64,000 nt of DNA from Lasiodiplodia sp. COLG20. Its lineage: Eukaryota; Ascomycota; Dothideomycetes; Botryosphaeriales; Botryosphaeriaceae. Below the pieces are notes generated by a model that was not told the DNA's origin, searched no databases, and saw nothing but the letters and a program-made list of their open reading frames with translations. The stretch covers positions 2,108,001 through 2,172,000 of the forward strand of contig VNWV01000004.1 in NCBI GenBank assembly GCA_009801085.1, given 5' to 3'. A program made the position numbers and the translations under genes. Of this stretch, positions 56,650-64,000 are shown piece by piece; position 1 is the stretch's first letter, and every line of letters begins with the position of its first letter.

Positions 56650-59600
56650 TCATGCGTGCGTACTCGGCGACCCAGCATCGGCAGCTTTCGGCTTCTTAGC
56701 TACCACGTCCTCATTACCGCTTCCGATTTCAGCCTGGGTTGCGGAACGCTTCGCGGCCGCCTCGGCCGGCAGATCGGCCCCATGCTGAAGAAGTATCTGA
56801 GCCACCTTCGTCTTATTCGAGCTCAAGGAGAACTTAGCAGCCTGGAGAGCATTGCCGTACACTCCGCCCTGAGCGTTGACGTCGGCGCCTTTATCGAGAA
56901 GCAACTGGACTATCTTCTCGGCACCTTTGTATGAAGCAGCCTGAAGAGCATTGCCGTAGTAACCGCCCTGAGCGTTGATGTCGGAGCCGTTGTCGAGAAG
57001 CATCTGAACTACTTTCTCGTTACCCCCGAATGAAGCAGCCTGGAGAGCATTGTCGTACTTTCCTCTCTGAGCCTTGATGTCGGCGCCCTTGTCGAGGAGC
57101 AGCTGAACTATCTTCTCGTGACACCGGTATGAAGCAGCCTGGAGAGCATTGCCGAAGTGACCGCCCTGAGCGTTGATGTCGGCGCCGTTGTCGAGAAGCA
57201 TCTGAACTACTTTCTCGTTACCCCCGAATGAAGCAATCTGGAGAGCATTGCCAGCAATTCCACCCTGAGCGTTGACGGCAGCGCCCTTATTAAGTAGCAT
57301 TTGGACTATCTTCTCGTAACCACTTTCTGACGCAGCGTAAAGAGCATTGTCGTTATGTTTACTCTGAGCGTTGACGTCGGCGCCCTTGTCGAGTAGCATT
57401 TGGACTATCTTCTCGTAACCACTTTCTGACGCAGCGTAAAGAGCATTGTCGTTATGTTTACTCTGAGCGTTGACGTCGGCGCCCTTGTCGAGTAGTATTT
57501 GGACTATCTTCTCGTGACCACTTTTTGAAGCAGCGTGAAGAGCATTGTCGTTATGTTTACTCTGAGCGTTGACGTCGGCGCCCTTGTCGAGTAGTATTTG
57601 GACTATCTTCTCGTGACCACTTTTTGAAGCAGCGTGAAGAGGGGATTGATATTCTCTTTTCAGGTTGACGTCGGCACCATTGTCGAGAAGTATCTGAACT
57701 ATCTTCTCATGACCGCTGGATGAAGCGCGGGTAAGAGCATCTTGGCAGACTTTAAAGTGAGCGTCAACGCTAGTACCCTTATCGAGGAGCATCTGAACGA
57801 TCTTTGAGTGACCCTTGTCAGAAGCTAAAGCGACAAGGTAGTCCCAATCTTTTCCCTGGCCGTTGACGTCGGCGTCCTTGATCATCTCAAGTAGTAGCCT
57901 GAGTAACCCCTCGTGCCCTTTCTCTACCGCCCATAAAAGCACCGTCTGTCCGTCTTGGATCTTCGAGTCGACGTGAGTCCTGCCTGTCTTGAGCAGCAGC
58001 CTGACTACCGCATCGCGTCCTTTCTCTACTGCCCACCAAAGCGCCGTCCGTCCGTTTTTATCCTGCGATTCGACGTCAACTTTGTCTACCTTAAGTAGCA
58101 ATTTGACTACTGCCTCGTGTCCTTTCTCGGCCGCCCACGAAAGCGCCGTCCGTCCGTTTTCCCCCGAGTTAACGTCAAACTTTCCTGTCTTTAGTAGGAA
58201 AGAGACTGCTCTTTTGCATCCAAACTCCGCTGAGTACGAAAGCAGGCCTCTCTTTCTTGAGAATTTGAAATCGCGTCCAGGATCCTTTTGGCTCCATTCC
58301 TCATCAAAGTTATTGGTGCCCGCTCTGTGATGTTCCATCGTGGGAGACTTGTCTATTACAAGGCTTTTTAGGAACATCTCGACAGCTTCCTTGCTCATAG
58401 TTGCCATGGCTGCGAAAAGGGGACATCCATAACGCTCATTCTCCTCTTCGAGGCAGGAGGCCGCAGATGGATGGACTCCAATAAGGTGCGGCGTGTTGTG
58501 CTCCCCCAGTAAATACAGAAGACTTGCATCTGCTGAGTGCCTGCGTACCTCATGTTTTTCAAGAAGATTGCCAAGCCTAATCCAACGATGTAGCTCGAAG
58601 TTTTCGAGAAAGTGCACTTGTGTGATACCGCTTCCTTCTGCCGCGTTTGCATGATATAGCACATTTCGCACGGCATACTCTAAGAAAGGGAATGCCTCAG
58701 AAGCTGACTCGCGAAAGTCTGCGGCTTCCCGTGATGAAGCTTTAGGAAGGTCGTCGGGGATGTTCAATGGGGTAAAAACATCCACACTCAGATAGTTATG
58801 GCAGCACTGCTTCAGCTGCTGGTGGCTTTGTCCCTGAAGGTTGCCTCCAAGATCAGGCCAGATGTTGCTGAGACCGTCTTCTTTCAGAAGAAAGTCCCGT
58901 ACCGACTCGTGGATGAACTGGACTTTTTGAAACTTTGATTTCGTGATCTCGGCCAGCCCCTTGGATGAGTCGAGGATGAACCTCTTTATCACGTCTCTTG
59001 TGATCTCTTCGGGATCCCATTTCGATACTGCCTCCAATTCGACTCCAGAAAGGATGGCAAAGTACAGTTGCTCGGGGCTCAGCGGCTGCTTGGCGAAAAG
59101 CACCCACTGAATACACAGTACCAGCTCATCTCTGTTGTCTGAGTCGCGTGTCAAGATGTCGCGAAACAGTTCGTGTAGCTCGCTAGGAATCTCTCGCAGC
59201 CTCCGTTGGAGTGCGTGAATCCGGCCTCTATCGTGTTCTTTGTTCAGAATCTCCACGACGAGAACCACCCACATGAAGACCCCAGAGGCCTTTTCCTGAA
59301 TCTCGCTTCTAATCTTCTGCGCATCCTTGCTCTTCCCAATCTTTAACTCGGTCTCGAGATAGTTGGCGATGTCCTGCGTGTGCCCTTCTTGACCTTCCAG
59401 TACTAGGTCCAGCCCCTTCCGGATTGTGATGTGAGGATAGTGTCTGCTGGAAAAGCATACTTGGAAATTGATTCCAGATGACGAAGTGAGCTCTCCAACG
59501 CGTTCAAAAAACGATATCATATCGCGTATCTGTGCTTCTTCGCATTCGTCTAGCGCATCGATGAAACAGACAACCCGAGTCTCTCCTAGACTCTGTATCG

Positions 59601-60816
59601 CATGCTCTAATAGCATCTTGAGTGATTCGATGGTCCAGAAATGATCTGTGATATTGTTCGAAATTGAGAGACCGAGCGAGTCAAAAACACTCTGGAGAGC
59701 GGGAAGCCGTTCGAGGAGTTGTAATAGAAGCGACCTATACGTTCCGATTGTTGATTTCTCGATATCTTCGCCTCGGGCGTTGAAGAAGAAAGACATTACG
59801 ATCGTGTCCTTCATCGTCTTTCGGGCATTGGCGAAAGCGAATTTCATCAACGTAGATTTTCCTGTACCTGGTTTCCCCTTGATCCACAAAAACCCGTGGT
59901 GTTCGCTTAGCTTGGTCGCATTAAGCCAGTCGCGATACTCGGACTTGCGTAGCAGCCATTTGCACGTCTTGGCATGCGCGTTTTTGATGGTCATCTGGCG
60001 CGCATCAATTTGGTCAAACCTCAATGAGTCCAATAGTGTTTGTTTCTGTCCATCACTCAGTGACTGAACTCGGTTGCCCAAAGATCTTTCGATCTCCTGA
60101 TCAAGCCGACCTTTTGCTTCTTCCTGTCCCTCTCCGTACATAGGCAACATATGAATGCCAAAAATGCCCAGCAGACAATATACTGCGTCCTCTTCTCGTT
60201 TTGTTGTTCTTCCTTCTGCCCACATAAACCTCTCGTCCATAGTGAATTGGGACATTGATGCTCCTCGGAGAGCGTCGATGGCAACTCCTGTTCTTTCGTG
60301 GATAGTTTGCTCCATTGAGCTTTTGCTGCCAAGGTGTATCCATTCGCGAGAGAAGAACTCGACAGATGCTGGTGCGATAAGCTCTTGAAGGGTCCAGCCT
60401 CGCGTAAACCATCTGCTTCCCTTGAACTCCGACTTCCATCTCTGTAAGTCGTCCTCATCTCTATCAGGCGGACCACGTAAAACGTCAGACAGATACACAT
60501 AGCATCTCTCCGCCTTCTGGTACCAGCGAAACATCGAGATGATCGCTTCCGATAGCTCTGCGCTGCTTGACTTGTCGATGCAGCAGGTGTCTATCCAGGA
60601 ATATCGGAGGCCGTCTCTTGCAGCTTGATCTGCACAGAAGCGAACCTTGCGGTAGCCGGGTTTGCGTTCGCCTTCGCCGCTCATGAGATCTTTGAAAGAG
60701 ACCTCATCGCCGTCTGCCCCCCATGTGTGCGAGAGGATCGCATAGCTTGGAATGTTGTCGCCTAGGCGTTCGACAAGGCTGAGATTGCCGTCGCCATCGA
60801 GGTGCAAAAGACGCAT
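56650..60816 (-). CDS. NLR: HET + NACHT + ankyrin repeats
   Basis: Intronless gene of 1388 aa. Residues ~1-250 are a HET domain: YAILSHTWGADGDEVSF, GLRYSWIDTCCIDKSSSAEL, SRWFTRGWTLQELIAP, then the usual tail EDAVYCLLGIFGIHMLPMYG. A NACHT domain follows the linker LLDSLRFDQIDARQMTIKN: Walker A GKPGTGKST and Walker B VVCFIDALDEC, with FQVCFSSRHYPHI. A winged-helix region ends in VQFIHESVRDFLL. From about residue 880 there are around 14 ankyrin repeats of 33 residues, several nearly identical. Proteins of this build (HET-D/HET-E-like, which use WD repeats) cause incompatibility cell death. All catalytic and binding motifs are intact, so it looks functional. Confidence 0.93.
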   Translation of the reverse strand: MRLLHLDGDGNLSLVERLGDNIPSYAILSHTWGADGDEVSFKDLMSGEGERKPGYRKVRFCADQAARDGLRYSWIDTCCIDKSSSAELSEAIISMFRWYQKAERCYVYLSDVLRGPPDRDEDDLQRWKSEFKGSRWFTRGWTLQELIAPASVEFFSREWIHLGSKSSMEQTIHERTGVAIDALRGASMSQFTMDERFMWAEGRTTKREEDAVYCLLGIFGIHMLPMYGEGQEEAKGRLDQEIERSLGNRVQSLSDGQKQTLLDSLRFDQIDARQMTIKNAHAKTCKWLLRKSEYRDWLNATKLSEHHGFLWIKGKPGTGKSTLMKFAFANARKTMKDTIVMSFFFNARGEDIEKSTIGTYRSLLLQLLERLPALQSVFDSLGLSISNNITDHFWTIESLKMLLEHAIQSLGETRVVCFIDALDECEEAQIRDMISFFERVGELTSSSGINFQVCFSSRHYPHITIRKGLDLVLEGQEGHTQDIANYLETELKIGKSKDAQKIRSEIQEKASGVFMWVVLVVEILNKEHDRGRIHALQRRLREIPSELHELFRDILTRDSDNRDELVLCIQWVLFAKQPLSPEQLYFAILSGVELEAVSKWDPEEITRDVIKRFILDSSKGLAEITKSKFQKVQFIHESVRDFLLKEDGLSNIWPDLGGNLQGQSHQQLKQCCHNYLSVDVFTPLNIPDDLPKASSREAADFRESASEAFPFLEYAVRNVLYHANAAEGSGITQVHFLENFELHRWIRLGNLLEKHEVRRHSADASLLYLLGEHNTPHLIGVHPSAASCLEEENERYGCPLFAAMATMSKEAVEMFLKSLVIDKSPTMEHHRAGTNNFDEEWSQKDPGRDFKFSRKRGLLSYSAEFGCKRAVSFLLKTGKFDVNSGENGRTALSWAAEKGHEAVVKLLLKVDKVDVESQDKNGRTALWWAVEKGRDAVVRLLLKTGRTHVDSKIQDGQTVLLWAVEKGHEGLLRLLLEMIKDADVNGQGKDWDYLVALASDKGHSKIVQMLLDKGTSVDAHFKVCQDALTRASSSGHEKIVQILLDNGADVNLKREYQSPLHAASKSGHEKIVQILLDKGADVNAQSKHNDNALHAASKSGHEKIVQILLDKGADVNAQSKHNDNALYAASESGYEKIVQMLLDKGADVNAQSKHNDNALYAASESGYEKIVQMLLNKGAAVNAQGGIAGNALQIASFGGNEKVVQMLLDNGADINAQGGHFGNALQAASYRCHEKIVQLLLDKGADIKAQRGKYDNALQAASFGGNEKVVQMLLDNGSDINAQGGYYGNALQAASYKGAEKIVQLLLDKGADVNAQGGVYGNALQAAKFSLSSNKTKVAQILLQHGADLPAEAAAKRSATQAEIGSGNEDVVAKKPKAADAGSPSTHA
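56850..57680 (-). repeat. tandem 99-bp ankyrin-coding repeats, some nearly identical
   Basis: Units of 99 bp (33 codons). The blocks starting at about 57361, 57460 and 57559 on the plus strand share almost every base; they differ at only a few positions, such as GTAACC/GTGACC and AGCATTTGG/AGTATTTGG. The high identity at silent sites points to recent duplication or gene conversion among the repeats, as known for HET-D/E-type recognition repeats. Confidence 0.85.
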
Positions 60817-62061
60817 CTAGAAGAGGCGGTTAGGTATAAATAGGAAGAGGTCTTGATAAGAGAAATAGATAAGACTCGTGCAGATCGAATAGCTGATGAG
60901 CTCTACTGAAGGAGACTGCACAGGTTGACGAAGAGCAGTAAGACGATCAATCTGGATGAGGTGGGCTGAGCGCCACGTTGGCATCACGTGAGAAGCTGCA
61001 TCTGTTTTACGGCTGAATAATCCGTACTTGTGTACCTAGCTGATTATCCGAAAGAAGTGGGTCTCCTTTTGGTCTTCCAACCCGATCTGCTCACCGCCTC
61101 ACCTATCAGCTTAGGCGAGCCTTTTTTTAACATAAATTCAACCTCCTCTCAGCAATGTCAGCAGACGAAGATAGTAGTAGCAGTAATGTGACTGTCGGCG
61201 TGTCTCCAATGCATCCGCCCCCACATATTATGTTCCGTTGATGGATTGAGACAGTCGGATCTATCGAAATGTACCCCTATCGAAGCTCCGTAGGTAGGAT
61301 TTTCCCGCATATCTGGTGAGAGGCGACAAAGCGCCTCTACGAGTTTCGATGTTACTCGTGGTTCAACCCCTGGTCAGGCACATTGTTCTTTATGAGCTAT
61401 GAAAGTCTACTACATAGATGTTTAGTCCTTAATGGAGATAAAAGAGGCCATGCCACACCTACTGAATGAACTTCGGAATATATCTGCACCAGAAAGTAGT
61501 CATGCAGATGTATTGTTGGTTGACATGACCATAGCTCGCCCATACAAGGTCTCTGCAGTAACCTCATTATCAGATTTCCAGCTTTCGCCACAACTAAAGG
61601 TTCAAACAAGCAGTTCTCAGGGAGCATCTTCTGAACTTTAACCTCGATAACGCCTTCGTTCCCGTTGGCTCCTATCGGATCGTGCCGCCAATCCCGTGCC
61701 GCCATCGCCGCCCCCACATTCTCAACCGCGCCACCAACACGCCCCTAACCAACCAGCTTGAGTGTGGGGCAGCATGGGTGTACCAAGCGACCAGGCTGCA
61801 ACTCCTTGCATTTGTACGTGGACGCATGTGCATATGTAGGCCCCCATAAAATAGGCAACAATGCACATGCTGGGATGCAGATAGGCGCCTACCTGTGGCT
61901 GAAGTTTAAGTGTTACAGCGCTGCTTCTATGGTTTGAGGAGCAGAAGGATTCGCCGGGATCAGAAACATTATTTGACTGATCTCCCCCGTTGACGGAAAG
62001 CTTATCTTTTGTTTTTCCTGTCCGCTCTCCGTTCAACCCATTCTTCAAACCATTTTCCACG
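60817..62061. other. intergenic stretch between divergent genes
   Basis: About 1.2 kb upstream of both the HET-NACHT-ANK gene and the DUF6536 gene. A 106-codon minus-strand frame at 61397-61717 has no recognisable similarity. Nothing else seen. Confidence 0.45.
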
Positions 62062-64000
62062 ATGAACCATTCAAGTCATCAGTACTCACTCCGTCAAAGC
62101 GGCGAGACTCTGGCACAAGAGGAGTTGATTGAGCTAATGCCTTACGAAATGTATTTCTGGCACAAGGTTTGACGGTGCTACATAATATTGACCATCGTCA
62201 GGCGCTCACAGAGATTTGAAGAAGGCCCCGAAAGCATCGAAAACAGTCCTCTCGTTACATCCACTGGTGGGGAATCGGATAAAATTCCAAGAAGCCAAAA
62301 GAGTATCAATGGAAAAGCTTTCGGCAGAATTACATGGCTGTTCAAGCGGTGGTTCAAGAAGACGGGACTTTCAGGATGGAGAGGCGGCGTGGCTATTAAC
62401 GTCGGCGTTGCTTCTATCATCTTGATACTCAACACTGCTTTCCTGATCGTGGCGGTCACTAAATATGGCTCGAAAGAGGGACCAGTCGGGACGCTATTTG
62501 AAGGCGATTGCTCACAAGTGGAATCGCTTGCCCTCGTCAGCCATTTGATAATCAACATCCTAAGCACGCTGCTCCTTAGCGCCAGCAACTACACCATGCA
62601 GGTACTAGCAGCGCCGACACGACAGGAAGTCGATGTAGCACATGCCAAGAGCCGCTACCTTCGAATTGGAATCCAGGACCTGCGCAACTTCAAGTTTCTT
62701 CCCGCAACAAGGGTTATATTATGGTCATTTTTGGTTCTTTCGTCACTGCCACTCCATTTGATGTATGTGAAGAATCTCGTGATTCACAACAAATACACTG
62801 AGCTGATGAAGCAAGAACAGGTACAACGCTGCAATCTTTTCTCGGTTAGGTAGCAGTGAGTATGCAATTGCTGTCGTCACACAGGGCTTTTTGCAAGGCA
62901 ATGAAATCGGATCGCCTGTCATTGAAACTCTTAACTACAGCTTGAGCGACTCAAGCTTTCTCGACACAGGGCTTGTTCTCAACGAAAGCGAGTACAAAAG
63001 ACTTATTCTCCACACGAGCGAGTACCAAGACTTGACCAGCGAATGGAATCAAGTACTCAATAAGTCAGACATTGAGCTCGTCCACTATCTACAGATTCAA
63101 GCCTCTGAAGGAAAGCTCCAGCGCAAAGGCCAGACAGACTGCATCAAATCATACAGTAATCCAATTCAAAGCAAATTTCGGAATATCGTTGCTGTTTCCG
63201 AAGCCGCTGAAACAGGGGACCATTCATTATTATGGCTGGAAAAGACGACCCCTTTGTCAGAGAACGCCACAGATTGGGCATGCAAATATACCTGGGGAGC
63301 GGTAAACACAACCACGGAGGAAGCTACCTGTAGCTCTGAAGATGCCATAAGCAACTCAACCAACTGGGCCATTGGCTATCACCATAGGCAACCGTTTAAT
63401 ACTACGCACTGGACAATCTGGAGTTATCCAATCTCGTACTGCTTCGTTGAACCAGGCCCGCCAGATCCATGCGCCCTCAGCTACGACAGATGGCTACTCA
63501 GCGTCGTCATTGTAGCTAATGCGGTCAAAATTGCTCTTATGGTAACCACACTCAAGATCATCCGGGGTCCTACACTAGTCACTCTTGGGGATGGCCTGTC
63601 ATCATTCTTAGAGAGACCCGACCCGAACACAGAAGGAATGTGTCTTTTTACGGAGAAGGATTTCCATGGGGACTATTTTCGATCCACGGGGGGCACGAGA
63701 AAGCCTTGGGTCGCAAAAGCAAAAACCTACACCAAAAAGGACTACTGGGCCCGCAACTTCTCCTCCCCCTCCGAACTAGAATGGTTCATCAGCATCACCA
63801 TGTAAGCCCTCCAGCCCACCCCCTTTCTCCCCACTAACCAACCACCCCCCACCCAGCTACTTCTTCTTCACCCTCAGCGCCTCCGTCAAAATCATGCTCA
63901 CCCACGGCCTCACCCCCTCCTCCCTCCTCACCCTCGCCAACAGCACCGGCCTCTCCCCACAATCCCTCACCATGGGCCGCAGCCTCCCCACCACCGCCCT
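62062..64000 (+). CDS. DUF6536 family multi-pass membrane protein (runs off right edge)
   Basis: Exons 62062-62166, 62212-62820, 62885-63801 and 63857 onward; open at the window end. The first intron is 45 bp. The family signature is clear: GWRGGVAINVGVASIILILN, GPVGTLFEGDCSQVESLA, HLIINILSTLLLSASNYTMQ, then VLAAPTRQEVDVAHAKSRYL and IGIQDLRNF with a helix ending SSLPLHLMYVKN. The next part is probably outside the membrane and rich in N-x-S/T sites. Later come another hydrophobic stretch (RWLLSVVIVANAVKIALMVT) and, after the last splice, YFFFTLSASVKIMLTHGLTP. The family occurs in many Pezizomycotina; its function is not known. Confidence 0.88.

Overview
This window is chromosomal DNA of a filamentous ascomycete (Pezizomycotina). 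The genes are broken by short introns (about 45-275 bp) with GTRNGT-type donors and CTAAC/CTGAC-like branch sites. The gene content is also typical: NACHT-type NLRs, HET-domain proteins, DUF6594, DUF6601 and DUF6536 membrane proteins, a CAP59-type mannosyltransferase, Som1, Cox9, TAF8 and AP-3 mu. The sequence does not let me place it below subphylum. All spliced models were joined by hand: exons were placed at GT/AG sites so that frame and family similarity are both kept. No transcript data support them.

Layout. 0-8 kb: a 5' part of a CAP59-like mannosyltransferase running off the left edge, an unrecognised spliced gene, a DUF6594 and a DUF6601 membrane protein. 8-25 kb (accessory, allorecognition/immunity-like): an NLR with an N-terminal alpha/beta-hydrolase, a MYND-finger protein, a cysteine-rich surface glycoprotein, an ankyrin-ZZ protein, a small H-type-lectin-like protein and a second NLR whose coding frame is broken once. 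25-36 kb: a decayed isochorismatase-like pseudogene, an unknown secreted protein, a 451-bp hAT-type MITE with perfect 8-bp target duplications, an F-box-like protein, a BAHD acyltransferase and an 830-aa membrane protein. 36-39 kb: a HET-domain protein.

40-47.5 kb is a compact housekeeping block: a cysteine-rich secreted protein, XRCC2-like recombinase, SOM1, TAF8, COX9 and AP-3 mu, including two divergent pairs with short shared promoters. 48-55 kb holds a seven-exon gene encoding a perforin-like N-terminus fused to H-type lectin repeats, and a Fungal_trans_2-like regulator. 56-61 kb is a 1388-aa HET-NACHT-ankyrin NLR with near-identical 99-bp ankyrin repeats. The right edge cuts a DUF6536 membrane protein.

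The most notable theme is the gathering of self/non-self genes in one region: three NLRs with three different N-terminal domains, one stand-alone HET protein, one ankyrin-ZZ protein and two H-lectin proteins, one of them joined to a putative pore-forming domain.
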